DNA of 64,000 bases from Marisa cornuarietis (Eukaryota; Mollusca; Gastropoda; Architaenioglossa; Ampullariidae): NCBI GenBank assembly GCA_004794655.1, contig SMMW01000145.1, positions 936,501 to 1,000,500 on the forward strand, written 5' to 3'. Positions within the stretch are counted from its first letter, which is position 1; every line of letters starts with the position of its first letter. A program made the position numbers and the translations under genes. This document shows positions 11,961 to 34,569 of this stretch, piece by piece. The notes beneath the pieces were generated by a model, which worked only from the letters and a program-made list of their open reading frames with translations, was not told the DNA's origin and did no database searches.

Positions 11961-12384
11961 CGTTTCTAAACCTTAAAACTGTTCTAAACAAGCAAAATGT
12001 CTTCTAAGCCATTTAGATGCATTGCAGAAAAACATACAAAAAGTGTACTGACAGAACGGAAAGTCAGATTTAAACAACTTTATCTTACTTAAAGCAGTTT
12101 AAGTTTTAAAAATTCTAAATTTGTGGTGTGCACTTTAAACTGATTAATTAAAAAGAGTTAAGGCCTAAAAGTGTTTAAAATTAGAAGTGTGTTGTGCAAC
12201 AGCCCCAACCCTCTATACACCATCAAATGAATTGTTCAAGCGAAGACGCGATCACCATTTAGTTTTTTTAGTGACAGGGGAGACGATCATCTAGTCGTTG
12301 TCGTGATGGAGGGGGGCGGTGGAGGTGGCGTTTGTTACTTCCTCAGTCCTCCCCCACTAGATGTGAGTGGTAGTTTAACGTGTC

Positions 12385-12660
12385 CTCCCTCGCCCTCTGA
12401 TAACTGTCTGCTGCAATACCGTTTCCTGAATAAAGGCTGCTGTCTGCCGGGTAAGGACGCCATTGACTGTTTTCAGCTATTTTATGATAAACAGGAAGCA
12501 GGATTCGTGGTTAGTACTTGAACCTCAAGCTTAATAAAAGCACTTCCCTTATAGCGTAGCTGACGTTTAGTTAGAGATTCTAACTGTACTGCACTCACCA
12601 GTTGCAGTAGGTAAATAACATTTTTGACATTTCACTTCAGGAAGTACCATGGAACTGTGA
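12385..12660. repeat. Dispersed repeat R1, copy 1
   Basis: Matches 34570-34800 and 56945-57195 in the same orientation. Shared phrases are 'ctgcaatacc(g)tttcctgaataaaggct', 'aacaggaagcaggatt', 'acttgaac(c)tcaa(g)cttaat', 'gctgacg(c/t)tta' and 'gtaggtaaat'. It is followed directly by R2 copy 2. No coding capacity was seen. Confidence 0.65.
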
Positions 12661-12905
12661 CCCAGCGCAACACCCTTCCTAAAGCGGTACTTCAGGCTAC
12701 ACAGAGAACGGAATGTAAAACACAAATTGAAAACAGTCGACTGGCCATACCATGGGCGACTTACTCATTGTTGCTGAGGACAGGTCTAAGACAGGTCTAA
12801 GCTGCAAACCTTGTCACCTGCCTCCAACGACCATTAACAGCGGGCTAGCGTAGCAAGTCGTCTGCTGGCACCCACCAAGGGACGCTGATGATAGTGGTGA
12901 TGACG
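12655..12905. repeat. Dispersed repeat R2, copy 2
   Basis: Collinear with 8867-9095 (see the phrase 'gactggccataccatggg'). Together R1-R2-R3 here mirror R2-[Tc1 relic]-R3 at 8867-11960, which suggests that the Tc1-like element entered copy 1 after the duplication. Confidence 0.6.
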
Positions 12906-13204
12906 ACTTCGATGACCATCACCACTTATCCCAAAGCATATTTCGTCGCTTTATTTCAAACTCCCTTTAGTGAATCTACTATATCTCAAAATTCTTTACC
13001 TCACTCCTTCTGCGGTGTGTCTTCGATATATTCTGTATTGTTTATATTTCTATAACATATTTCTTCTACCAGCTTCTCTTATAAGTTATGAGTTTGTTTC
13101 TTTCACTTGCCTAAAAGCTTTATCTTCTTGTGTTGTTCGTTTTTCAGTTACCCATTTACTTATTCTGTGCTTGCAGAGTCTGTTAATAAAAACATATTTC
13201 CTTA

Positions 13205-14345
13205 ATAATAATAATAATAACCGCCAAACAGTAATGGATGAAAAAATGATGTATTTATTGTTAATGAGAAAAGGATGTTTTGGGGTGCTCTGTGCTCAAC
13301 ATCCTAACAATACATTGTATCAAAACAATATGTGATCTTGAAAGAAGATATAATGTGTGTATTAAATAGACTAAACAAGAAAGAAATGCATTATTACGTT
13401 GGGCATTTATGTGTAACAAACGGTTCTTGACAAACTCACAATGAGTTTATATTTCTGTCACAGCTATTCTCTAAATTTTAGTAGTCTGGTTTTCCACTAT
13501 TCAAACAAGAATGAGGTTTGTTTTTATAATCAAGTTGTTGATCTACATTTAAATCCAAGTAAAAGTGTGTGTTCAAATGTAACAATAAAACAAGTTCCTG
13601 CAAACTTGCTTCTGTGTGTCACGGTGTTTCTCAGGCCTCACCTGTGCTCTCACCCATGAAGCCTCTAATATGAGACAATAAACAACAGAAAATTCAAATT
13701 TTATTGAAAAAACAAAGCGACAAGCAAACATTTAAATGATTAGAATACATAAGGGCATAAAGGTTTAAATGGCTATGCATAATGTGTAAATATCAACTCT
13801 CTCAGTATACAGGGCCAGCCAGTCAACAGGCTGGTAGTTTAACTACGAAGTGGCTACAGATGGAGGCTGTGATGTAACAAGGGACTCGCTTAGACTTGCG
13901 GACCAAAAGTTTTAAAGAGCAAAGAGTAACAATCTATTATATTTTACTGAAGTGTGAATGGACCCAAACACTAACATAACTTTACTGAACAGTTCCTAAG
14001 TCCCATCTCTTAACTGGTGAGCTGGATGAAAGTCTCTTGATTTTCTCTTTCTCTTTTCGGAGGAAAAAATTGTCTAGAAAGAATTCACGTAGAACACTCT
14101 GTGTGAATGAACCAGTTGGAAGTCTTAGCAACAGTATTCGCCCCAAACTAAGTAAACAGTTCTGAAGCAGAAGACAACAGTGATTCACATCTGTCTGCTC
14201 TGATTTTGACGACAAAAACTGTCAACCACTTTCCAAAAAATGACAGTAAATTTGGGGTAGATGATGGATGATGAAAAAGATGATAGTAAGGGCGACTTGG
14301 AAAATCTCCATAAACTCCTGATGCAGCGTTGTTAAATAACAATAA
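13205..14345. repeat. Repeat block R3, copy 2
   Basis: Duplicate of 10745-11960 with the same landmark order ('aataataataaccgccaaacag', 'ttttagtagtctggttttccact', 'acagggccagccagtcaacaggct', 'gacgacaaaaactgtcaa', 'gggcgacttggaaaatc'). Substitutions and indels are frequent, so it is not a recent copy. Confidence 0.6.
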
Positions 14346-16866
14346 ATAAATATTTCACACCTGCCAAAGTTGATGTCAATAGTGAGAGGTACAACACTCC
14401 TTATCTCTTTCCACCACCACGAAATTTTATTGCCTCACCAGGATTGCAAAGCTCAACTTGTCGACTTTTACCGGCCCTTTATAAAGCATGAAACCGTAAA
14501 ATCTATAATAAATATTTATGTGATATAAAACTGTAAACATCTTTATAGTTTCTGTAGTCTCTAGATCAGGCAAAGAGATTTTGGAACTCTAATACTGCCT
14601 ATATCATAATTGAGCAGCAAGAAACCTGTTACCGGACAATATTTTTCGGTATATATTTGAAATTTAAAAAGACCATTGGAGATGTCTGCCATCTATAGAA
14701 TTGTTTAGTACCGTGTCAGGAAGGTACGAGATAGGACCAGTTTATTTCTGCATACTTAAAGCAATGTGTATAATGACCAACTTATTTACATCAAAGAGGA
14801 GGCACAAGGGATATTTTGTCCCACTCCTGTTCTCTGTCCCTCCTTTGTTCAGAAAGCCAGTGTTCGTGAATAAATATAATTTTCAGCAAGCTTTTACATT
14901 GTTACATTTGATTTAAAAGATTAATAAAAGAAATGTTCAGGCTGTAGGGATATAATGGAAAAAGTATTACATCCACTTAAAACGTACATTATTATGCTAG
15001 TACCTCTGTCATTGACATTTACAATTAAACAAAAGGCGTAATTTCTCAATAACTACTTAAATTTCAAACTAATTACAATTTGAAGTTAAAATTATTAAAT
15101 ATAAATCCAAAACAAAAGCTGTCAAATATTAACAGTAGGCGGAGATAACTAACAGTAAGCACAGAATATCATGAATCAAAATAATACTACTTTCCTCTTA
15201 TAAAAACAAGCAAAGATTTTTTTAACCAAATCATCTGAACTCCTCCTTGTCCTTAGATAAAACATGTAATACAATTTGTACATTCTGTCATAATAAAGTA
15301 CAACAAAATAACAAAATAAGATAGATACGTCTATCAGATACATGCTGATATCAGCCAGCGGTATACTTTTTATATGAAAAACAACGAGAATGTGAATGTA
15401 ATTGTAGGACAGGTATCTGGCATACAAATATGCAGTCATTATATTTCTCTACAAAGAATTTTGAAAAAAGAAACTGCTTGCTTGAATAAGATTGCGTACC
15501 TAACAGTAAGTTGTTTTGTGATACAGCTTTAAAGTACTTTTAACAAGTATACTAAGATGTCGAAAGATAATAAGCATATACATACAATACAAACAATAAA
15601 CGCAAGGGCTTAGTTTTATTTAGAGACGGACAGTCTTCTAATACACAAAAATGGTATATCTGTGAAAATACGGGGTTCATGAGATTTCATAATCCTGGCT
15701 GGATTCCTGCGACTCTCCATTCGTTAGACTCCCTGTCTGCTTTCTTTATCTGTTTGTAACCACCCTCTGAATTACGCTATTTATATATCTATATATATAT
15801 ATATATATAATACTTCGTTTAGCTCGGTGATGACAGATGTGAGAGAGCCCTCCGGCCCATTGAAACACAAAATTACTTACTAATATCATTGTCTGGGTCT
15901 TACATTCCTTCTCGTGTCGCGGAACACACGTCCTTGACAGCAGTTTTATGGCACAAAGTAAAATACATTTGTTAAAATATATAAAATATGATTAGACAGT
16001 ATCGGTAACATATATATGTTGCATGAGAGTACCAAAATAATGTTTAATTCCATCGACAACTTTCGGCTTAAGTGACGGAACATTTTCAAACTTTAGAAAA
16101 TAACGGACATCTCTACAAACACAATGGATTACGAAAACTATTTGATCAATTTTCTTACAATTTACTTTAGCACTAACAGTTCATTTGCAATAAACCAATA
16201 CTTACTTTTGGATAACTCGGATATCTTTTTATTTGCACTATTATAGAACAGATTTGCGACGCTGACTTTTCTGTAATAAACTGGAAACAGTTCCATTCAA
16301 TGCATGCTGTGTGTACTCTTTATAAGCCAAATTTAAAATCACTCAGATCTTTCATAATAATTTTTGCCTCTACTTAAGAGCTATAGAGGAAGAATAAAGT
16401 CATATTATAATCTATGTACACAATTATGAGTTTAAATTCGCAGAATGATTCAGCACTTTATACAGAGTAAGGAACTGAACTCAACAGTCTTGTAAAACCC
16501 TGTAGACTCTTGCAACCCAGTCGAGTAAATCTTCTCAATTTTCTTAATTCATAAGAAGAGAAGAATGAAAACTGTGTGAACAATTCATAATGTAGAACAA
16601 GAAATACAATATTAACACTAACAAAAGGTGAATGAGGTAATAGTCTGTAATAGTAATAGTGCCCTCGACAATAACTGACTGTCCGGCAGGGACAACCTCA
16701 GATGGCGTCTGCTTCAGTGTATTCACTAGAACATGTATACAGTAAGTGGTCAGACGTGGAATAGCAAACTACAAAAACTAGGTACGAGATCAAGAAACAC
16801 TTGTATTCAGAATTTTGTTACATAATCATTCAACACATCTTCTGTCTTGGTGTGTCTCAGCTCGTG
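14346..16866. other. Gene-free stretch downstream of the first PKS
   Basis: AT-rich with no recognised gene. The part next to 16867 should contain the PKS 3' untranslated region; a minus-strand AATAAA occurs at about 16228-16233, roughly 630 bp past the stop, and is a possible polyadenylation signal. A (TA)n run lies at about 15786-15810. Confidence 0.4.
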
Positions 16867-26894
<10,028 letters not shown>

Positions 26895-27848
26895 GCTGTA
26901 CACTATGTTGCCTGTGTGCTTCTCAATGACACATCCCCTGTAAGTAGGTATTGCTTGTGTATTCTCAATGATATGTCAGCTATAAGTAGGTAATGCAAGC
27001 TGATTCTTAAGTCAATAACAAGCAAAAATAAAGTAGATAGACAAATAGATTCTTTTCATTCTGATGTTATTACAACTAAACTTTTATCGATTACACAAAC
27101 AGTTTCCTAGCTGATCTTGTTAAATAATTAAATTTCTAGGAAAATTTATGTTCAAAACTGAAATTGAATAAATTGCTGATCTTGACAGGTTAGCACACTA
27201 ACAGTTAAGTGCTAAATACTTACACATTACTTGTGGCACTATTATCTACCTCTCAATATTCTTCAGGACATTCAGGTACTAAAATTATTAGTAACATAAA
27301 ATCTTCTTCATCCATGCACTTTCTTGTCGTAATCTGGATGTCAACAGAATTCCAATAACACTAGAGATAATTTGAAGCTAATAATGTTGTCTTCGTAACA
27401 GGTTTTTGCTAGTAGGTTGTGTGTACTACCTGAGTTTTTAATCTAGTTTATTAAATAAGTAATGACGATGGCAATGCTAGTACTTACTTCCTTGTTGGTC
27501 ATTTGGAAGTCATCGGTGTCAAATACAAAAGTTGTAATAATATCCAGGGCACGTTATTTATAACAGCCGTAAACATGCGCAGTGGGACTTTTTTATATTT
27601 GCGTAGGACTGGCCTAAGTGGAGAGATGAATCAGCCACTACGTATATTCAGCTGTTTATTCCAACACCCAATACTGACGGTCATGTGGTACCAGATAAGC
27701 TCTACATGTATGCATATGGTTGTTCATAAACTACCTTTACATTATCGGTCCCGTGGTTCATAGGTTAATTGATTATGTTAAAGAATCCTGGCGACAGTAA
27801 GGGTTTGATGATCATGCGGAGATAACTTTGCTTCTGTTCATTCGCTTT
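26895..27848. other. Sequence upstream of the PKS start
   Basis: AT-rich DNA that must hold the PKS promoter or an upstream non-coding exon and its intron. Apart from the 46-bp duplication at 26909-27000 no specific signal could be assigned. Confidence 0.4.
26909..27000. repeat. Imperfect tandem duplication at the 5' end of PKS exon 1
   Basis: Two adjacent copies of about 46 bp share 'tctcaatgac(a)atcccctgtaagtaggtattgc' and 'tctcaatgatatgtcagctataagtaggtaatgc'. On the minus strand each copy contains a CTACTTA(C/T)AG acceptor-like sequence just upstream of the exon containing the PKS start. Confidence 0.6.
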
Positions 27849-29348
27849 TTAACCCTCTAACGGCCATGGAACTTTGATGGCGTTAACCACATATGGACCC
27901 CATACCATTTTGCCAATCATTTTCATGATGAAAAATGTGGAAAAAGCAATACCTACTTTATTAAAACACGAAAATCAGTGTAATTAACATGTAGCATAAA
28001 TTACAGTGAGAAAACACTGATGTTACAAGAAGATACGAAGAGGTTGTATCGGTTTGTATTGGTCAGACTTTTCTTCCTAAATCTGGAAAAAAACCGAGAA
28101 TATAATGTTTTGATTAGCCCTACATTCTGCTATTGTCACAAAAGTCAAGATTATTCAGGCCGAAAAAATCTGATTACTGCCGAGCACATAAGTCACATAC
28201 AAGCTTTGCATGAACTCCACATCAAAATCTCCCGTAATAATCGCAAGTGTTTCTAACTTTCTTGTCGTTCGATCTTTCTTGGCAATGGAGTTGTATTCCG
28301 TGCAGCTGTTGAAGGCTGGGAATGGGATGGAGCTCATGTACTGTGAGCCATATTCTCCCTGGAACATTCTTCTTCCATAGATTTTCCAAGTTCTTCGCCC
28401 AGTTTCATCAGGAAGATTCGCCGTTTGTGACTTTTGCCGCGATGACACCCAGGGCTTAGGAAAGTCCAAACAAAGTAGGCATTCAAGACGCTGATATCCA
28501 CCATGTTATACAAGATTACCATAGGCCATCTTCTTGTCTTTCGCTTTGTGGTGTAGCAGCAAATCAGTTGGTCCATTGTGTCGACACCGCATTTTCTCTT
28601 GTTGTAGTCCAGAACTGAGGCTTTTTCTCTACCGTGGTTTTGGCAACATCCAGTTGATCATGAGAAGTCCTAAGAGTAACTACTACCTGCCTTTTTTTGG
28701 GGGGAGGGGGCAATAAGAAGCCAGCATCCCATGGTTATTAAACCAAAGAGTGTAGTATTTGTTTGTCTCCCTTTTGTTCCTGTAAGAGCACGTGGAATCT
28801 CTTTTGAGGTTTTACGAATGGTCTGCAGAAAGATAAGATTAGTTCTCCCAGACCGAGACTAGTGAAGAAGATGTCACTCGCTACGTTCCTTCCACTATTT
28901 TCCAACCCAGAGATCATGTCCAATACAACTCTTTCACTCTGGTTCTGTTTTCTCAGTTAATCTGGTTTTCTTCCCGTGTATATTTGGCAATTCAAAGCAT
29001 AAGACCTTGTGCTGTCACAGCAGACAGATTTTTATACCATATTTCCCTGGCTTGCTGGAAATGTATTGTTTCAAAGGACATCTAACCCTAAAGACGACTA
29101 CTCGGACTTTGTGCCAGGTAATTTTGCCATCCTTTGATTGTGAACTGTCATCATTTGCGCTGTCACCCTGACTGCCTGTCGGAAACTTCATCCAGTTCAT
29201 TGTCTGTAGTGAAACAGAAAATGAGATGCTGGATAGGCCTACTTCGCTTTGATGATTTTCCCCCAGATTTTCTTTCCATGATTTCTTTCCAGATTCTCTA
29301 GGACATTTTTCCCTGTCAAATTTTTCACTATAAATTTTACCTGACTAC
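27849..29348 (-). mobile_element. piggyBac-like DNA transposon relic
   Basis: A TTAA at 27849-27852 is followed by CCCTCTAACGGCC, the kind of terminus and target site that piggyBac-family elements use. A decayed piggyBac transposase runs on the minus strand from about 29200 to 28150. The other terminus was not found; it may be destroyed, or separated by the LINE inserted at about 29357, so the right limit is nominal. Confidence 0.72.
28150..29200 (-). pseudogene. piggyBac transposase pseudogene
   Basis: Fragments in shifting minus-strand frames follow family order: SKPGKYGIKI (about 29020-29060), NVASDIFFTSLGLGEL (about 28830-28890), SVLDYNKRKCGVDTMDQL (about 28565-28620), TKRKTRRWPMVILYNMVDIS (about 28490-28550) and GKSHKRRIFLMKLGEEL (about 28380-28440). 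Two aspartates of the DDD-type core are visible, in SDIFFTSL and in VDTMDQ. Frameshifts and stops mean it is not expressed as a full transposase. Intact relatives excise and insert at TTAA. Confidence 0.85.
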
Positions 29349-29421
29349 ATTTTCCCATTTAACTCCGCCTGGAAACCCCCCGGGTAACCTGCCGGTCCCA
29401 AGCCCGGATGAAGGAGGAGGG

Positions 29422-31200
29422 TTGGGCGTGGGGTTAGCAACCCCACCCTGTAAAACAACCCTTGCTACAGAAACTACAACTACAACACTACCACAACGAG
29501 AGCCTGGACGAGAAGATCCCTCTTTGGAGGGGCCTATGACGCGTGCTGGCGAAAGCCTTCGGGAAGTCAGCTCGCCGACCTATCTTCTTACGGCCAAGGC
29601 AAAAACCAGGATAGGGACCTGGAACATCAGAACCCTATACGAGAGAGGAAAATCAGCTCAGGTAGCACAGGAGATGAAGAACTGTGGAATCAAGCTCCTT
29701 GGCCTGTGCGAGACCAGATGGAATGGTAGCGGTCAGACCAGACTCTCGTCAGGAGAGACTATCATCTACTCTGGACATGAAGACCCTGACCATGACCACT
29801 CACAAGGAGTAGCAGTACTGATGACACAGGAGGCTGCAAGGGCACTAATATCATGGGAACCAGTTTCGCCACGACTCATGGCAGCTCGGTTCAACTCCAA
29901 AGGAAGAAAGATGACCATCATCCAGTGCTATGCACCTACCAACGCAGCAAAAGAAGAGGAGGAGGACTTTTACAACTCCCTACAAGCGCTGGTTGATCGT
30001 ACTCCAAGACGAGACCTGAAGATCATCATGGGCGACATGAATGCCAAAGTTGGAGATGAAAACACGGATAAAGAACACATAATGGGAAAGCACGGTGTGG
30101 GCAACTGCAATGAGAATGGTGAGCTGTTCACAGACTTCTGCTTGTTTAATGACCTTGTAATCGGAGGCACAGTCTTTCCTCACAAAACCATCCACAAGAC
30201 CACCTGGACTTCACCAGATGGAAAGACAGAAAACCAGATCGATCACATCACCATTAATCGACAGTTTAGAAGAAGTCTGCTGGATGTCAGGGTAAGGCGT
30301 GGTGCAGATGCAGCCTCAGACCACCACCTGCTTGTAGCAACTTTGAAGATAAAGCTGAGGTCCTTCCATGAGTCATCAGACAGACCACACCACAAATTCA
30401 ACGTGCAGTTTCTTAGAGATCGCAGGAAGCAAGAAGAGTTCAACTGTGAAGTCAAAAACAGGTTTGAGGCACTGGAGGGACTCTTTGAAGAAACAGTGGC
30501 CAACCACTGGACAGGATTACAGGAGACCTGGAAGGCCGCCTGCAAACGGGTTCTGGGAAAGAAACAGAAACAACACAAGGAATGGCTGAGCATAGGGACC
30601 TGGAAAAAGATAGAGGAAAGGAAAGAGCTGAAGCAGAAGATCAGCCAGTGTCAAGACCAGCAGGAAAAAGAAGAGCTCAGAGCAAAGTACTGGGAGATGA
30701 ACCGAGAAGTGAAGAAGAGTGCAAGAGGCGACAAGAGACAGTTCGCACACAGGATGACAGAAGAGGCAGAACAAGCAGCTGGGCAAAATAACATGAAAAG
30801 ACTATACGAAATTACAAGAACTCTGTCAGGACGGAAAAACATCAATGCACGCAGGCCAGTAAAAAATAAAAACGGCAACGTCATTACTGGGGATGCAGAA
30901 CAAAGATCTCGCTGGGCAGAACATTTTAAAGAAATACTGAATCGGCCACCACCAGCAACAATTTTGGACACTGCCCCAGTCACCGAGCAACTCCAGGTGA
31001 ACACCAACCCACCAACCAAGGCAGAAATCATCAAAGCCATCAAGTCTCTGAAAACTGGTAAGGCGGCAGGCCCAGATGGCATTCCTGCAGAGGCACTCAA
31101 GGCGGATCCAACAACCGCAGCAGAGATGCTACACCCCCTGCTGAGGAAATTTGGACGCAGGAGCAAGTTCCAGCAGACTGGAAACTTGGCTATCTGGTAA
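29422..31200 (+). pseudogene. LINE endonuclease and start of reverse transcriptase (frameshifted)
   Basis: Residues about 60-310 form an exonuclease-endonuclease-phosphatase fold: GTWNIRTLYERG, LGLCETRWNG, IIMGDMNAK and the closing SDHHLLVATL motif. These nick the target DNA. A basic linker follows, and the reverse transcriptase begins with EIIKAIKSLKTGKAAGPDGIPAEALK near the end. Translation then leaves frame near 31148-31155 (aaatttgga, where one base appears to be missing) and stops at 31200, so the polymerase is not joined. Confidence 0.85.
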
Positions 31201-32528
31201 AGCTACCCAAGAAAGGTGACCTTACCCAGTGCAGCAACTGGCGTGGGATTATGCTACTGTCCATTCCCAGCAAGGTGCTGACCAGAATCATGCTGGGCAG
31301 ACTGAAGAATGCCCTAGACAAGAGACTGCGGCAAGAACAGGCAGGCTTTCGGCAGGGTAGATCATGCACAGACCATATTGCTACACTGCGAATCATTATT
31401 GAACAGTCCATCGAATGGCAGTCCCCACTATACATGACATTTGTGGACTTTGAGAAGGCATTTGACTCCGTAGACAGAGAGACCATCTGGAAGTTGATGC
31501 AGCACAACGGATTTCCACCAAAGTTCATTGCCATCATCCAACAGCTGTATGAGGACTCGACATGCCAGGTGATCCACAATGGGAAGCTGACGGACCCCTT
31601 TGCAGTGAGGACTGGAGTAAGGCAAGGTTGCATGCTCTCGCCGACAATCTTCCTGATCGTCATAGACTGGATCATAAGAAGAACAACCTCTAACAGCAAC
31701 ACAGGCATTCAATGGACCTTTGCCATGCAACTTGAAGATCTCGACTTTGCAGACGACATCAGCCTGCTGTCCCACAAGCAACAACATGCACAGACAAAGC
31801 TCACTCGGCTCTCAGAAGAAGCAGCGACAACTGGCCTGACAATCAACATCAAGAAGACAGAAGTAATGCGGATCAACAACAAGCAAGAAGCCCCACTTCA
31901 ACTACACGGGGAATGTATCACAGAGACTGACCGCTTCACCTACCTAGGCAGCATAGTCACCAAAGATGGAGGTGCTGATGAAGATGTAAGAAGCAGAATA
32001 AATAAAGCCAGGCAAGCATTCCACATCCTGCGACCCATCTGGAATTCCAAGGCACTATCTCAACATACTAAGATCCGCATCTTTCATACGAACGTAAAAT
32101 CTGTCCTTCTATATGGGTCTGAGACATGGGGTGTAACAAACAACATCACCAGGAAGATTCAAACATTCATAAACAGATGTCTGCGGCACATTTTCAACAT
32201 CAGATGGCCCGAGAGAATCTCCAATGCATACCTGTGGGAGAGAGCCAACCAGAAACCTGCCAGCCAAGACATCAAGAAGCGAAAGTGGGGCTGGATCGGC
32301 CACACCCTGCGAAAGCCGGCCGAAAATCTAACACGACAAGCTCTGGACTGGAACCCACAGGGGAGTGGCAGGGTTGGGAGACCCAGACAGACGTGGAGAA
32401 GATCGGTCCACGGCGAGGCGGAGGCAGCTGGAATGACATGGACCCAACTGGGGAGGGAGGCCCAGAACCGGGTTCGCTGGCGTGGTGTAGTTGCAGCCCT
32501 ATGTTCCACTGGGGGCGAAAAGGAATAA
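31150..32528 (+). pseudogene. LINE reverse transcriptase, second frame
   Basis: This frame carries on the same polyprotein: WKLGYLVKLPKKGDL, RQEQAGFRQGRSCTDHI, FVDFEKAFDSVD, RTGVRQGCMLSP, then the catalytic box LDFADDISLL, the YLGSIV thumb region and a C-terminal WIGHTLRK ... GRPRQTWRR tail. It is open to a stop at 32528. Only the single frameshift separates it from the endonuclease, so decay is recent. It copies its own RNA at the nick in relatives that remain active. Confidence 0.87.
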
Positions 32529-32549
32529 GAAGAAGAAGAAATTTTCCCA

Positions 32550-33780
32550 AGTCAACTTTCTAAATTACAATTCACATTACATGTCACAGCACATGCACAG
32601 TGCAAACAGTATAGAAAAACTCATGATAATATTATTCCGTGGTGGAAGCACAAACTATATCCTACTAAGAAGCAATTAAAACACGTGCAAAAACATTTTT
32701 AGACACCGTTGTGTATGTGACGGGTCAGAGTCACAGACTCGTTTCCCTAGAAAACTGTGCATGACTAGATCATTGTCCAGTGAGGCTATCAATAAAGCTA
32801 CTATGTGTCTCTATAAATGAGGCATTTTTAGAGCCCCTGTGTTACAGCAACTGCACTTCAATAATTCAACATTAAATTCCTATCGTAAATCAAGTCCTCA
32901 TGCCCACTCACCCATCCCGAGACACAGAGCTCAGTCATGACTTGTTTGTAAAGGTACAGGAAGAGGTAGTCACGTGTCTACCATACAGTCGTAAGAGGGC
33001 GTGAGGTGATGGAGTCCTCACACGTCTCGGTCCCACCTGTTGTGAGGGAGGCGTTTATCTCTTCTTTGCTGCCTTACCTTTTTTTCCTCCAAGGGCCATT
33101 TTGATAATTTTAACATCATTCGCGGGCCATACAAAATTATCAACTTTAAAATTAGCTTGCTCTGTATTTTCAAGCCGTAATTTCGCCATAGTGTGTTAAC
33201 ACTTTTGCAATGTGTATCATCCCAACCTGCCTGGCACTGCTGTCCTCTAAGTCACTACAATCTGCCATTTGTCATCAGCTGCGCGAAAAATATGCTCTGC
33301 TCATAGGAAACATATACCGAAACAACTATATGGAGTTTGACTAGTTCATTGACTAGTCCGCCTGCTCGTCTTTGTCTGCAGATTGATGACACTCTCCATC
33401 CTTACTGTCTGTACCCTGATGCCTCTTTATGTCTTCTATGTTTGTCTTTTATTACTTGTCGGCACAGTTGTTTCTTCTTCCGTCTGTCGGATTATGTCCA
33501 CGTCTCCTACTTATTATTATCATCCCTGTGGTTATTGTGAATATTTAACGACATTTTTATTGCCTTTTCTTAGCAATCGGTTGGAGGAATACTTAAAATG
33601 TTTAACTAATATACACTAATCTTACATCAGCATAAACAAACAATGGGTTTCGACCACATACTCCGTATGGGACATCTGGCTGCCACATTTAAAAAACGTT
33701 TTACAGCGAGAAAATGGATTTTCTCAATAATATTATTACCAGAAACCTGACCCTAAACTTCCGACTTGCGCTATATAAAC
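32550..33780. other. Gene-free stretch after the LINE
   Basis: No gene or recognisable transposon protein was seen. It is moderately AT-rich, and small open frames at 33337-33619 lack family resemblance. Confidence 0.45.
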
Positions 33781-33789
33781 CACACGTTT

Positions 33790-33851
33790 TTTATTATTAT
33801 TATTATTACTATTATTATTATATCTTATTATTATTATTATTATTATTATTA
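33790..33851. repeat. (TTA)n microsatellite
   Basis: Imperfect TTA/TAT repeats on the plus strand. Together with the TAA tract at 33917-33990 they form an inverted pair. Confidence 0.9.
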
Positions 33852-33911
33852 AGACGCCAAGAACTTTTGGAATTCCAGCTATACTCCTCTACGTGCCTTT
33901 GCTTGTAAGTC

Positions 33912-33916
<5 letters not shown>

Positions 33917-33989
<73 letters not shown>

Positions 33990-33990
33990 G
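33917..33990. repeat. (TAA)n microsatellite
   Basis: About 24 perfect TAA/ATA units. Similar AAT tracts precede the LINE-derived fragments at 10745, 13205 and 40290, suggesting that they mark the 3' tails of those elements. Confidence 0.95.
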
Positions 33991-33995
33991 TAGAT

Positions 33996-34320
33996 TTACA
34001 TAGCACATTTCCCCACACTGAGGTGAGCTCAGTGCGCTTTAGAAGATGCAAGTGCGGTAGGCAGTGAAACTGCATGACAGAGAAGGGCTACACGATCAGG
34101 CAAACATACAAACATGCACAGTGTACATTTCCAGGAATATGAAGGAACTCACACAGGTAAGGGTGGAGAAAGTAAGAGTCAGGACAGTCCGACTGGTATT
34201 TCCGAAAGAGATGAGTTTTAATTCCAGTGCGGAAAGCATGTGGCTTCTCTAATGAACGGTGATACAGAGGCAGGACATTCCAAAGACTGGGTCCAGCGAA
34301 AGAGAATGAATAAATCATGA
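33996..34320 (-). mobile_element. CR1/jockey-group LINE 3' fragment
   Basis: The minus strand encodes the C-terminal tail typical of these reverse transcriptases (FSFAGPSLWNVLPLYHRSL, then FRTGIKTHLFRKY). The downstream text 'tttacatagcacatttccccacactgaggtgagctc' is matched at 39910-39950. It is 5' truncated, as is usual for LINE copies. Confidence 0.7.
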
Positions 34321-34569
34321 TATAATACCTAGCTTGTTGACAACATTATTTTAAAATAGTTCTCATTATTAAATAGAGAGAATAAAATAGGACTACATAA
34401 CTCCACTTGCTTCAAACCCAGAGGACATTCTAGGTCTGATAGGTCGACCACCCACACAAACTCTAACCTTTACTACATCATACATGCTCTCGACCGCTGT
34501 GAGTAGTGTGCCTTGAATACCATTTTAATTTAATTTAGTCGTGTGGTAATTTGACATATCCTCCCACGC

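Larger units (their letters stand above)
29358..32540 (+). mobile_element. RTE-like non-LTR retrotransposon, near full length, with target-site duplication
   Basis: A 3.18-kb element bounded by identical 9-mers attttccca at 29349-29357 and 32541-32549, a candidate target-site duplication. It has a GC-rich 5' leader (gggttagcaaccccaccctg), an apurinic endonuclease domain, a reverse transcriptase and a short (AAG)n 3' tail, with no long poly(A). Length and layout fit the RTE group; the clade assignment is by eye. Confidence 0.85.

Noticed and set aside
30243..31787. Long minus-strand frames across the LINE
   Set aside because: Antisense to the endonuclease and reverse transcriptase, which have clear motifs on the plus strand.
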